Shown here one piece after another: positions 22,642 through 30,393 of a DNA stretch of 64,000 nucleotides. Both the position numbers and the translations under genes were made by a program. Below the pieces are notes generated by a model. The model did not search any database. It was not told the origin of the DNA and saw nothing but the letters and a program-made list of their open reading frames with translations. Position 1 is the first letter of the stretch; every line of letters begins with the position of its first letter. This stretch comes from Cohnella hashimotonis (GTDB taxonomy: Bacteria > Bacillota > Bacilli > Paenibacillales > Paenibacillaceae), in NCBI RefSeq assembly GCF_030014955.1, contig NZ_JAGRPV010000001.1, forward strand, positions 4,030,001-4,094,000. Reading direction: 5' to 3'.

Positions 22642-22658
22642 CTTATCCCCTTTGCTCA
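22642..22658 (-). repeat. Repeat copy L2 (outward, left)
   Basis: Minus strand TGAGCAAAGGGGATAAG, one base different from L1 over this length; it lies just beyond the stop codon of the transposase-like gene. Confidence 0.75.
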
Positions 22659-22703
22659 AAAAATTTGCATTTAAACATAGTTAATTTAGTAGATCGGACG
22701 CTA

Positions 22704-23567
22704 CTAACTTGCCCCAGTGAGTTCGCGATACGTAATCCTATCGCTTATTGCACAGAGACGCAGCAGATAAGGAACGACTTTGGAGGCTTTCTTCGCCATG
22801 TTATAAACGAAAGATTGATGGTTCAAATAGGCCTGTAAGTGCTTAGGCCCAATGCCTTGGAGCGTATGATCGAGCCAACGAAAAACGTGCGTTAAAGCTG
22901 CCGACAAAGGCGCAAGCTTGTTCATGCCAAAGTAAGGAAAAGCTTTAACTGCCTTCACGTCATCGGAAACATAAAAGTCTGAGAATTTCATATGCGCAAA
23001 GCGACTGATTAAACGTGAATTCCCGGAATCGCGTCTGTCAAGGTGCTCCATCTTAATCTCTCGGATTTCTTGATCGCTGTCCATCGTTCCTCCTATTGCG
23101 ACCGGCTGATCCGTAGGCTTCATTTCCAGGCTGCTGGAAGCCCTCCTCCATCCATAGATTCCGCCCGTAACCGCAACGACGCCGGACAATTGCTGCTCAT
23201 TCGCTTCTTGAGTCAGTGCATCTCGCAGTTTATGTCCGATAAGCCAAGCTGTCTTGTAGGTAACACCCAATAAATCGGAAAGTTCGACAGAAGTAGCTTC
23301 TTCTACGAGCCAAATCATAGCCCGAAACCACATACGCAGTGGCGTTCGTGTACCATGAAAAACAGTGCCTGCGGTAACGGAAGTTTGATGTCGGCAAGAA
23401 GAGCAAACGTATAAGGGATACTTGCGGGATCTGATCACTGAGCAATGAGCATATGAACAACGCGGGCACCGAAAACCATCCGGCCAACGCGCATTAAATA
23501 AAGCCTCGACGCAGCGGTCTTCTGTCCAAGTTTCCCAAGAACCTTCAGGAAAGGCGAAAAAACTCAT
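22704..23567 (-). CDS. IS1595/ISXO2-like zinc-ribbon transposase, catalytically doubtful
   Basis: 287 residues from the ATG at 23567 (GAGGGG upstream). N-terminal zinc ribbon (about 30-60): CPRC and CSSC pairs, with RWPDGF before and HQTSVTAGTVFHGTR after, as in IS1595 transposases. Then the helical MWFRAMIWLVEEATSVELSDLLGV block (partly SDLLGVTYKTAW) and LSGVV, after which family members carry a catalytic Asp (VDE or VDD); here the residues are AVTGGIYG. Near the C-terminus the conserved KHLQAYL is followed by NHQ rather than an acidic residue. Two of three DDE positions therefore seem lost, while the frame is intact. Either an inactive remnant or a domesticated DNA-binding protein. Confidence 0.8.
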   Translation of the reverse strand: MSFFAFPEGSWETWTEDRCVEALFNARWPDGFRCPRCSYAHCSVIRSRKYPLYVCSSCRHQTSVTAGTVFHGTRTPLRMWFRAMIWLVEEATSVELSDLLGVTYKTAWLIGHKLRDALTQEANEQQLSGVVAVTGGIYGWRRASSSLEMKPTDQPVAIGGTMDSDQEIREIKMEHLDRRDSGNSRLISRFAHMKFSDFYVSDDVKAVKAFPYFGMNKLAPLSAALTHVFRWLDHTLQGIGPKHLQAYLNHQSFVYNMAKKASKVVPYLLRLCAISDRITYRELTGAS

Positions 23568-23586
23568 TTCTTCACCCCTCATAATA

Positions 23587-23630
23587 GGAACGTTTGTTCT
23601 TATTTTAGAACGTACATTTGTTCTTGTCAA
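23587..23630 (-). promoter_or_regulatory. Promoter of the transposase-like gene with SOS (LexA-type) operator
   Basis: Minus strand TTGACA (23625-23630), 17-bp spacer, TAAAAT (23602-23607). Immediately downstream of the -10 is AGAACAAACGTTCC (23587-23600), which fits the Gram-positive LexA box CGAACRNRYGTTYC except for its first base. A second dyad, GAAC-N8-GTTC, fills the spacer (23608-23623). Binding at either site would block initiation, so induction by DNA damage, or by another GAAC-binding repressor, is predicted. Confidence 0.65.
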
Positions 23631-23639
23631 TCTCTTCCC

Positions 23640-23834
23640 ATGGAAAATATGAGCAATCGGGATAAGCTCAATAAGGCGGATAACTTCTCCTTGAGCAAAC
23701 GGGATAAGGTCAAGAAAGGGGACTACGAGGCGCATGCGACAAAATTGAGCGAAGAGCATGAGGGTCGTAAAGTCAGAAATTCGAAGATGTCGCTCGCTGA
23801 ATTGAGCGAAGGGGATAAGGTCGGTAAAGGGTGA
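23640..23834 (+). repeat. Right-flank repeat array, four in-frame copies of LSxxDK(V/L)
   Basis: Four copies of (T/A)TGAGC(A/G)A-x-(x)GGGATAAG begin at 23649, 23691, 23745 (degenerate) and 23802, with spacings of 42, 54 and 57 bases, all multiples of three. They lie in one open frame of 64 codons, where each reads as MSNRDKL, LSKRDKV, LSEEHEG and LSEGDKV. No ribosome site precedes the ATGs at 23640 or 23649. It may be a dispersed intergenic repeat with coding-like periodicity, a set of transposase-binding sites, or a very small gene; I cannot decide. Confidence 0.5.
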
Positions 23835-23873
23835 AAATAACATGTAATTGTGCTCAAAATTATTGCAGCAATT

Positions 23874-23898
23874 AAAAAGCCTTCGCACAAGCGAAGGC
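23874..23898 (-). terminator. Terminator of the HD-GYP gene
   Basis: Minus strand GCCTTCGC-TTGT-GCGAAGGC then TTTTTAATTG, 50 bases after the HD-GYP stop. It marks the right limit of the insertion. Confidence 0.88.
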
Positions 23899-23947
23899 AA
23901 GCTAAAAAAGCACACGTGGAATTATCCGAACTTTAATTATGCTAACT

Positions 23948-25279
23948 TTAAACGACTTTAGGGAGTAATTCGTCGAGCGACAGAAATTGAATATCCTGCT
24001 GCGACATTTCGCGAACACGCTGCAGCGTATCCGGAGGCAGTTTCATAAAGGCTTCTACGACTGCGGGACAAAATTGGGAGCCTGCGAAGCGGCTCAGTTC
24101 GGCAAGCGCCGTTTCATGAGATTTGGAAGCACGATACGGACGGTCCGATGTGATGGCGTCATAGGTGTCGCACACGGCGAAAATTCTTGCGCAAATCGGA
24201 ATCTGTTCGCCGCTCAGGCCGTCCGGATAACCGAGACCGTCCCAACGTTCATGATGGTAGCGGACGACGTCCAGCGCGGGTCCTAAAAATTCGATATGCG
24301 CGAGCATTCGCACGCCCATATTGACATGGGTCCGCATGATCGCCCATTCCATCTCGTCCAGCGGTCCTTCCTTGCGCAAGATGGCGTCCGGAATGCCGAT
24401 CTTGCCGACATCGTGCAGCAGCGCACCGCGGTATAGCATCTCCAGTTCTTCCCCTTCGATGCCCATTTGCTTGCCCAGCAACCATGCATAGGCCGTTACA
24501 CGTAAAGAATGTCCTTGCGTCTCGTTGTCTCTGCTATCCAGCGCGCTGCTCATCGCCTGTAAAGATTCGTCATAAGTGCGATGCACGCGATCGAGCATAT
24601 CGCTTAGTTCTTTGTTCTGACTCTCGATGACGCGCGACGATCGCAAAAAAATATGCCGCAGGCTGAAAAAGAGAATCGTCATCCCTGCAGCCACGAGGAG
24701 GACGATCGTCAAGCTGATTTTGAATATTTTAGCGCTCTGTGCCGACCAATCTTTGGACACTTCCGCGACGCCTATCAATGTCCCCTCTGCCGAACGGATC
24801 GGGATCCACAGATTTAGCACTGTCGTCTTTTTCGCGGTCAACATTGACCCTTCATCCATCACCCGGTCAAATCTCACTCGATCGTGTCCGGTTAACGCAA
24901 GACCGATGTTAGCGGGACTATAGCTGAACCATACTTGAGCGCCTTGGCCCATGAAACGAATTTGCCTTATACCGTAAGGATCAAAAGCGGCATGAATATT
25001 AGCCGTTAATTCCTCTTCGTTCGCCCTGGAGTTAGTCTCGACCTGACTGGCGTCAGTTTGACCAGCGACCGTTTTATCCGAAGGCGGCTTCTTGAAAAGC
25101 ATCTCTGCGTCCGGCAAGCCGGATATGTATTCTTCAACCGCATCGCGCGTCAGGCCGCTCGTCTCGCCAATCAGCTCATGAGAGATAAACCAATAGGAAA
25201 CGGCGGAAAGCAGCACCCCAAAGATGACTACAAACGCCGTCAGCATAGTTGTAAAGGAACGATAGGGATTGCTCATCAT
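23948..25279 (-). CDS. Membrane-bound HD-GYP domain protein (probable c-di-GMP phosphodiesterase)
   Basis: 443 residues. Transmembrane segment at about 10-32, an extracellular sensor region of roughly 150 residues, a second membrane segment near 185-205, a short coiled coil, then the HD-GYP domain (about 235-420): HDVGKIGIPDAIL (metal-binding HD) and HHERWDGLGYPDGL (GYP motif), followed by ICARIFAVCDTYDAITSDRPYR in part. HD-GYP proteins cleave c-di-GMP or related dinucleotides; substrate not provable here. Two adjacent ATGs (25279, 25276) follow AGGAGG, the second with better spacing. It occupies the position after ftsZ where Bacillus has bpr and may sense envelope signals. Confidence 0.88.
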   Translation of the reverse strand: MMSNPYRSFTTMLTAFVVIFGVLLSAVSYWFISHELIGETSGLTRDAVEEYISGLPDAEMLFKKPPSDKTVAGQTDASQVETNSRANEEELTANIHAAFDPYGIRQIRFMGQGAQVWFSYSPANIGLALTGHDRVRFDRVMDEGSMLTAKKTTVLNLWIPIRSAEGTLIGVAEVSKDWSAQSAKIFKISLTIVLLVAAGMTILFFSLRHIFLRSSRVIESQNKELSDMLDRVHRTYDESLQAMSSALDSRDNETQGHSLRVTAYAWLLGKQMGIEGEELEMLYRGALLHDVGKIGIPDAILRKEGPLDEMEWAIMRTHVNMGVRMLAHIEFLGPALDVVRYHHERWDGLGYPDGLSGEQIPICARIFAVCDTYDAITSDRPYRASKSHETALAELSRFAGSQFCPAVVEAFMKLPPDTLQRVREMSQQDIQFLSLDELLPKVV

Positions 25280-25319
25280 GTGCCTCCTGTGCGGATAACG
25301 CTAAGCTGTGCTCAGAGAG

Positions 25320-25326
25320 TTCGACA
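25320..25326 (-). promoter_or_regulatory. Candidate Spo0A box before the HD-GYP gene
   Basis: Minus strand TGTCGAA, an exact 0A box heptamer, 41 bases before the HD-GYP start. A single seven-base match can arise by chance. Confidence 0.35.
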
Positions 25327-25357
25327 GACAAAAGGCGATTACCTGCTTCTTGAAGCC

Positions 25358-25387
25358 AAAAAAAGAAGACCGCATATTTAGCCGGTC
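25358..25387 (-). terminator. ftsAZ terminator
   Basis: Minus strand GACCG-loop-CGGTC (25368-25387) followed by TTCTTTTTTT, about 45 bases after the ftsZ stop. Confidence 0.75.
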
Positions 25388-25433
25388 CTCGACATGAGTG
25401 AATACTATAGGGTCAAAAGCGCCGTAATGCCTG

Positions 25434-26567
25434 TTATCGATCGCCGCGCGGACGATTCCGCAAAAATGCCGGAATGTCCAGTTGCTCGCTGGAAGTGGAA
25501 CCACCGCCGAAGGGACGCAGGTTATGACCGCTCGCACGCGAATCCTGATGCTCTGTCTGCGACGGAGGATTCGATTGAGGCGAGGAAGACGAGATCGGCC
25601 GACGTACCGGACCCTTGTGTTCGAAGCCGGTAGCAATAACCGTAACTTTGATGTCGTCCTTCATGCTGTCGTCGATGCTCGCTCCGAAGATCATGTTCAC
25701 TTCGGGATCGGATGCCGAGATAACGATCTCTGCCGCTTCGTTCACTTCGAAGAGCGACAGGTTCGAACCGCCAGTAATGTTCATGATGATGCCGCGCGCG
25801 CCTTCGATCGAGGTCTCGAGCAGCGGGCTCATGATCGCCTTGCGCGCCGCGTCCATCGCGCGGTTTTCGCCGGAGGCGACGCCGATTCCCATCAGAGCGG
25901 AGCCGCGCTCCGTCATGATCGTCTTGACGTCCGCAAAGTCGAGGTTGATCAGTCCGGGCACGGCGATCAGATCGGAGATGCCCTGTACTGCTTGACGAAG
26001 AACATTGTCCGCTTCGCGGAACGCTTCCATCATCGGCGTCTTCTTGTCGACGATCTCGAGCAGACGGTCGTTAGGAATGACGATGAGCGTATCGACCTTT
26101 TCCTTGAGGGCTTCGATGCCCAGTTCAGCCTGTCCGGAGCGCTTGCGCCCCTCGAACGTGAACGGCCGCGTCACAACGCCTACCGTAAGCGCGCCGCACT
26201 CCTTGGCCAGCTCGGCGATGACCGGAGCCGCGCCCGTGCCCGTGCCTCCGCCCATACCGGCAGTAACGAATACCATGTCCGCGCCCTTGAGCGTGTTCAT
26301 GATGCCATCCCGGGATTCCTCAGCAGCCTTTTTTCCGACATCGGGATTGGCGCCCGCACCCAATCCGCGTGTCAGCTTGTCGCCGATTTGAAGCTTTTGC
26401 TCGGACTTGGTCAGGTGCAGGGCTTGCGCGTCGGTATTGACGGTAATGAATTCGACGCCCTTGACGCCGTTCTCGATCATGCGGTTAACTGCGTTGCTGC
26501 CTCCGCCACCGACACCGATGACTTTTATTTTCGCGAGCGGTTCCATTTCAAAATCAAATTCCAACAT
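25434..26567 (-). CDS. ftsZ: FtsZ, cell division GTPase
   Basis: Tubulin homologue that builds the Z ring. 377 residues. GTP-binding signature [19 protein letters not shown] (about 105-120), N-terminal [14 protein letters not shown], synergy-loop region DFADVKTIM, GTPase domain to about 315. The flexible linker ([19 protein letters not shown] in part) leads to the conserved C-terminal peptide [10 protein letters not shown], the binding site for FtsA and SepF. ATG at 26567 with GGAGGAG upstream. Follows ftsA by 49 bases. Confidence 0.98.
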   Translation of the reverse strand: MLEFDFEMEPLAKIKVIGVGGGGSNAVNRMIENGVKGVEFITVNTDAQALHLTKSEQKLQIGDKLTRGLGAGANPDVGKKAAEESRDGIMNTLKGADMVFVTAGMGGGTGTGAAPVIAELAKECGALTVGVVTRPFTFEGRKRSGQAELGIEALKEKVDTLIVIPNDRLLEIVDKKTPMMEAFREADNVLRQAVQGISDLIAVPGLINLDFADVKTIMTERGSALMGIGVASGENRAMDAARKAIMSPLLETSIEGARGIIMNITGGSNLSLFEVNEAAEIVISASDPEVNMIFGASIDDSMKDDIKVTVIATGFEHKGPVRRPISSSSPQSNPPSQTEHQDSRASGHNLRPFGGGSTSSEQLDIPAFLRNRPRGDR

Positions 26568-26616
26568 ATTTCAATACTCCTCCTCGCTTCGCTGGTGAAT
26601 CCTCGTCAGTGGCGGC

Positions 26617-27864
26617 TTATATGAATTCTTTGAACATATTCTTAAACCATTCCATGACGCCCGTCTTGTTGGCAGGCGCTGTGGCCGCCGAAGCCTTGCT
26701 CTTCGTCGGACGCTTGGCGGGCGGCGCCCCCCGTGTCCGTACGTACTTCATCACGTACTGGATCATGCCGACGCCGCTGCTGTACGAAGGATCCCGCACC
26801 CCGATAAAATCGGGAACAGCGATCCTCACGCTCGCTTCCAGTTCGATCTGGGCGAGGGACAACACGCTCGGCATGGATACGGATCCGCCCGTCAGGACGT
26901 AGCCGTTGAGCTTGTCCAGAAAGCCCAGGCGCTTGACCTCTTGGCGGATCATATGGAAAATTTCCTGCATGCGCGGCTCGATGATGCTGGCAAGATCGAC
27001 TTGGGAAAATTCCTTTTCCACATTGCTGCCGACCCGCATGACCTTGAATCGGACGTCGTCAGCCGCCTCGTCCTGGCGCGCGCAGCCGTATTTCAGCTTG
27101 ATCTTCTCGGCGTGCTCCGTCTGCGTCTTGAGACCGTAGCAAATATCGCTCGTCACGTAATCCCCGCCAATCGGCAGCGTCGATACGGCTGCCAGGCTGC
27201 CGCCTTCGAAAACCGCGATCGTCGTCGATCCTGCGCCGATGTCGGCCAGCACCGTGCCCATTTGCTTCTCGTCCTTGGTCAGGGCCATCATCCCTGAAGC
27301 CAACGACATCAGCACGATGCCGGAAATGCGTAGGCCTGCCTTCTCGACGCAGCGCATAAGATTATGTACGGCAGCCTTCGTCCCGGTAACGATCGTACAT
27401 TCGACTTCGAGCCGCACGCCGATCATGCCGCGCGGATCTTGGATGCCAGCCAGCCCGTCTACGAGGAACTGCTTGGGCAGCAAGCCGATGATCTCCCGCT
27501 CGGGCGGAAGCGCTACGACCTTGGCCGCTTGCAGCACGCGTTCGATATCATCCTCGCCGATCTCCCGGTCTTCGTTCGAGACGGCGACGACGCCATGATT
27601 GCTCTGCAGCGAGATATGGTTGCCAGCGATGCCGACATATACTTCGCCGATGGTGATGCCGACCATTCGCTCGGCATGGTCCACGGCGTTGCGGATGGAC
27701 TGGACCGTCTGATCGATGTCGACGATGGCGCCTTTTCGGATGCCATCCGAGTCCGCCGATCCTACGCCGATGATATTGATCGCTCCGTTGCTTATTTCTC
27801 CGATAATCACCCGAACCTTAGAGGTTCCGATGTCCAGACTGACGATGAGGTCGTTGTTGCTCAA
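26617..27864 (-). CDS. ftsA: FtsA, actin-like Z-ring membrane tether
   Basis: 415 residues starting at a TTG (27864) with GGAGGTG seven bases upstream. Actin-fold motifs: SLDIGTSKVRVIIGE (phosphate 1), DIGAGSTTIAVF (phosphate 2, about 205), VLTGGSVSMPSV (adenosine, about 335), and the SHS2-type 1C domain between. The C-terminus ends in the amphipathic membrane helix GVMEWFKNMFKEFI. Tethers FtsZ to the membrane and recruits later division proteins. Heads the ftsA-ftsZ pair with a 317-bp control region upstream. Confidence 0.97.
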   Translation of the reverse strand: MSNNDLIVSLDIGTSKVRVIIGEISNGAINIIGVGSADSDGIRKGAIVDIDQTVQSIRNAVDHAERMVGITIGEVYVGIAGNHISLQSNHGVVAVSNEDREIGEDDIERVLQAAKVVALPPEREIIGLLPKQFLVDGLAGIQDPRGMIGVRLEVECTIVTGTKAAVHNLMRCVEKAGLRISGIVLMSLASGMMALTKDEKQMGTVLADIGAGSTTIAVFEGGSLAAVSTLPIGGDYVTSDICYGLKTQTEHAEKIKLKYGCARQDEAADDVRFKVMRVGSNVEKEFSQVDLASIIEPRMQEIFHMIRQEVKRLGFLDKLNGYVLTGGSVSMPSVLSLAQIELEASVRIAVPDFIGVRDPSYSSGVGMIQYVMKYVRTRGAPPAKRPTKSKASAATAPANKTGVMEWFKNMFKEFI

Positions 27865-28181
27865 CCGGTGGCACCTCCCGTAAATACATAAAAAACTTTG
27901 CAATCCGGCCGTCCGGCCATTCGTTAGATTGGTCGCGACTTATTGAAATCCGTTGCGGAATGAAGGAGTTGTTCAAGGGGTTCCGAACGAAGCCAAATCG
28001 GTACACATTCAGTACTTATTCAACAAAGACGGGATTTTCCCTCTTTTTTCAACAAAAAATTTAGTTCCCTCATTCTAGCAATTCTGCTTGAGGTTCCGTC
28101 TCGCTCCCGCATTCGCGCGGGGTAAGCATACGCAAATTCTAGCATTAAACCGCGCGGTTGAGTAGAGTCCTTTTCCTTAAG
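27865..28181. other. 317-bp control region upstream of ftsA
   Basis: No coding frame is credible here. The Bacillus genes ylxW, ylxX and sbp, which lie between divIB and ftsA, are absent. The region holds a SigH-like promoter (28016-28044) and two TAGAAT hexamers on the minus strand without good -35 partners. Confidence 0.6.
28016..28044 (-). promoter_or_regulatory. SigH-like promoter of ftsAZ
   Basis: Minus strand AGAGGGAAA (28036-28044), 11-bp spacer, GTTGAATAA (28016-28024). Against the SigH consensus RNAGGAWWW / RNNGAATWW the -35 has one mismatch and the -10 none. The ftsAZ operon of B. subtilis has a SigH promoter that raises FtsZ at sporulation onset. Confidence 0.55.
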
Positions 28182-28940
28182 TTACGGGGCTTCTGCGTCA
28201 TCCGGCGGGTCCGTTTGTGCCGAATAAGGCGAGTATGTGTCCGAATCGAGCAGAACGACAGTACCCGGCTCCCTATTCTCTACGAGCTCGCTTAAAATCG
28301 CGATCTTTTCCTTAAGCATGCCGACGGTCGTCAGTACGTCGAATCCGGAGCGCGTGAAAATGCGAATGCGGTCGGGATAAGCGCTCGAAGGATCCGGCGA
28401 GATCTCCGAGAAGTCGGCAAGCCCCTGTGGGGTCAAGCTGCCCAGTGCCATACACAACGCGGCGCGCTGTGGATCGTTTTTCGTCCAGCCGGTGAGTACG
28501 GGCTTGGCCGGAAGCGCCTCGCCGGCTGCAGATTGAACGCCGACGCCGTTGGCCAGAATGACGGACAAGCCGCCTTTGTCATCCAGCTCGAGCGCCACAG
28601 GCGCGTACTCCTGGACCTTAACGTCAAGCTTGCCGGGAAAATGCTTGGAAATCTTAACGTCCTTGATCTGTGGCAACTGCTTGACCCGCTCCGCAAGCTT
28701 GTCCGAAGCCGGCATGAAAAAGGAATCTCCGATTCCGACGCCGAGCTGCGTCTTGACCTGGTCTTGTTTCAAATAGGTCAGGCCCTCAACCTCTATCACG
28801 CTGATGCGGGAAAGAGAGGATCTGAAAAACAGTACGATCAGCACCGCGACGAACAAGGCAATGACGATCCACAGCAGCTTGCCGCCGCGCCGTCTCGTCC
28901 CCGTCCGTTCCCGCGGCAAAGCGGGAATTCGCTCTATCAT
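28182..28940 (-). CDS. divIB: DivIB / FtsQ, division protein with POTRA domain
   Basis: 252 residues from the ATG at 28940 (AGGAGAG upstream). Short basic cytoplasmic tail, one membrane segment (about 22-42, LLWIVIALFVAVLIVLFF), then the extracytoplasmic POTRA domain starting ISVIEVEGLTYLKQDQV and the beta domain (KISKHFPGKLDVKVQEYAPVAL in part). Forms the FtsQ/B/L-type complex with FtsL and DivIC that activates septal synthesis. Acidic C-terminus. Lies between murA and ftsA as in related dcw clusters. Confidence 0.93.
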   Translation of the reverse strand: MIERIPALPRERTGTRRRGGKLLWIVIALFVAVLIVLFFRSSLSRISVIEVEGLTYLKQDQVKTQLGVGIGDSFFMPASDKLAERVKQLPQIKDVKISKHFPGKLDVKVQEYAPVALELDDKGGLSVILANGVGVQSAAGEALPAKPVLTGWTKNDPQRAALCMALGSLTPQGLADFSEISPDPSSAYPDRIRIFTRSGFDVLTTVGMLKEKIAILSELVENREPGTVVLLDSDTYSPYSAQTDPPDDAEAP

Positions 28941-29116
28941 CTTGCGCGCTCTCCTCTCGACAGCCGGCGGAAACGCATAGCTTGTCCTCAATCCGAAAAG
29001 CAAGGCGGCCCGCCCGGACGGCCGATCGGAGGCGAGATACTCCCGTTCCCCCGCCGGCCCGGAAGCGGATAAGCAAAAACGCTTATCCCTCCCGGTCGAT
29101 CGTCGCTTGATTAGGT

Positions 29117-30385
29117 CTAGCTGTCGGTGACGCGAGAGATATCGCCGCCCAAGCTTGCGAACATTCGCTCGATCTCGTCGTAACCGCGGTCGATATGATG
29201 CACCTGCTCGACGATCGTCGTGCCTTGTGCCGCGAGCCCCGCGATGACCAATGCGGCGCCGGCTCGCAGGTCCGTCGCTTCGACCGTCGTTCCGTAAAGC
29301 CTGGGCACGCCCCGGACGATCGCGGAGTTCAGGTCGATGCGTATATCCGCGCCCATACGGCATAATTCGTCTACGTGCTTGAAGCGTCCCTCGAACACCG
29401 TCTCCTTGATCACGCTGACGCCGCCTGCAAGCGACAGGAGCACCATCAGCTGCGCCTGCATATCGGTCGGAAACGCAGGGTAAGGAGAGGTGACGATTCG
29501 GTCGACCGCTCGCGGCCGGCCTTTGGCGCCGACTCTTATTATACCATCCCCGGTCTCGATGTGAACACCGGCGCGGCGCATGACGTGAATCAAAGAGATC
29601 AGGTGGGCCGATTCGGCGCCTTCGAGGATGACCTCGCCGCGGGTCGCCGCTGCGGCTACCATCGCCGTTCCCGTCACGATCCGGTCGGGAATGATCTGAA
29701 AATCGCAGCCGTGGAGGCGCTCCGTGCCGTCGACCGTAATCGTATCCGTGCCTGCTCCGCGCACTTTGGCGCCGATCGCGTTGAGAAACCGCTGCAGGTC
29801 CTGAATCTCGGGCTCGCGAGCGGCGCCGATAATCGTCGTGCGTCCCTTCGCCATGACGGCGGCCATCATAATATTTTCGGTGGCGCCGACGCTAGGGAAG
29901 TCCAGGCTGATCTCGGCGCCGCTCAAGCGGTCTGCCTTGCATACGATCCTGCTGCCCGTCTCCTCGATCTCCGCTCCCAGCGCGGCCAGGCCGCGTAGAT
30001 GAAGATCGATCTTGCGTTCGCCGATCGCGCAGCCTCCCGGCTGGTAAACCTGTACTTCGCCGAATCTGGCCAGCAATGGCCCCATTAAAAATACGGAGGA
30101 GCGCATCAAACGCATCAACCGCTCGGGCACGTGCGAGGAGCTCGCCACCGTGCCGTCGACCGTCACGGCGTCGCCGCGGCGCAGGACGACACAGCCGAGA
30201 TCCCGCATGATGTCCAGCATGACTTCGATATCCAACAGCTTCGGAATGTTGCGAAGAGTTACCGGCTCCTGTGCGAGCAGCGTCGCGGCCAGGATCGGCA
30301 GGGCGGCGTTCTTGGCTCCATGGATGCGGATGGTGCCCGAAAGCGGTTTGCCGCCTTCAATCACCAGTTTGTCCAAGGAATTCAC
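29117..30385 (-). CDS. murA: UDP-N-acetylglucosamine 1-carboxyvinyltransferase
   Basis: First committed step of peptidoglycan precursor synthesis (enolpyruvyl transfer to UDP-GlcNAc); target of fosfomycin. 422 residues, EPSP-synthase fold. The catalytic Cys is in YQPGGCAIGERK (near residue 118), so the fosfomycin-sensitive Cys form is present. KNAALPILAATLL near the start and the late RAGAALVIAGLAA support the call. Begins 8 bases after murB ends. In Bacillus murAA is elsewhere; here it is inside the dcw cluster. Confidence 0.97.
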   Translation of the reverse strand: MNSLDKLVIEGGKPLSGTIRIHGAKNAALPILAATLLAQEPVTLRNIPKLLDIEVMLDIMRDLGCVVLRRGDAVTVDGTVASSSHVPERLMRLMRSSVFLMGPLLARFGEVQVYQPGGCAIGERKIDLHLRGLAALGAEIEETGSRIVCKADRLSGAEISLDFPSVGATENIMMAAVMAKGRTTIIGAAREPEIQDLQRFLNAIGAKVRGAGTDTITVDGTERLHGCDFQIIPDRIVTGTAMVAAAATRGEVILEGAESAHLISLIHVMRRAGVHIETGDGIIRVGAKGRPRAVDRIVTSPYPAFPTDMQAQLMVLLSLAGGVSVIKETVFEGRFKHVDELCRMGADIRIDLNSAIVRGVPRLYGTTVEATDLRAGAALVIAGLAAQGTTIVEQVHHIDRGYDEIERMFASLGGDISRVTDS

Positions 30386-30393
30386 CTCCGGAA

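Larger units (their letters stand above)
22227..22703. other. 477-bp gap: spoIIG control region then AT-rich left flank of the insertion
   Basis: The right-hand third of this gap in the direction of spoIIG transcription (22227-22370) holds the spoIIG promoter. From about 22373 to 22703 the DNA becomes markedly AT-rich compared with its surroundings and contains two minus-oriented copies of the repeat GAGC(G/A)AAGGGGATAAG (22451-22472 and 22642-22658). No coding frame with a ribosome site is seen there. Confidence 0.7.
22451..23824. mobile_element. IS1595-like insertion, probably degenerate
   Basis: A 1374-bp segment bounded by a perfect 22-bp inverted repeat: 22451-22472 on the left and 23803-23824 on the right (core GAGCGAAGGGGATAAGG pointing outward). 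It encloses an IS1595-like transposase gene and is AT-rich relative to the flanks. The bases next to the repeats (TCTCGTTT left, TAAAGGGT right) do not form a target duplication, and further internal copies of the same motif exist, so these repeats may not be the true element ends. It sits between spoIIGA and the HD-GYP gene, a spot without conserved genes. Confidence 0.55.

Noticed and set aside
22451..23824. Annotating the 22-bp inverted repeats as definite IS ends
   Set aside because: No target-site duplication adjoins them and further copies of the same motif occur inside, so they are reported as repeats with an uncertain element boundary.
23640..23834. CRISPR array
   Set aside because: Repeat units are only about 17-20 bp, spacers are unequal (about 22-38 bp), copies are few and one is degenerate, they occur inverted on both sides of a gene, and no cas gene is present.
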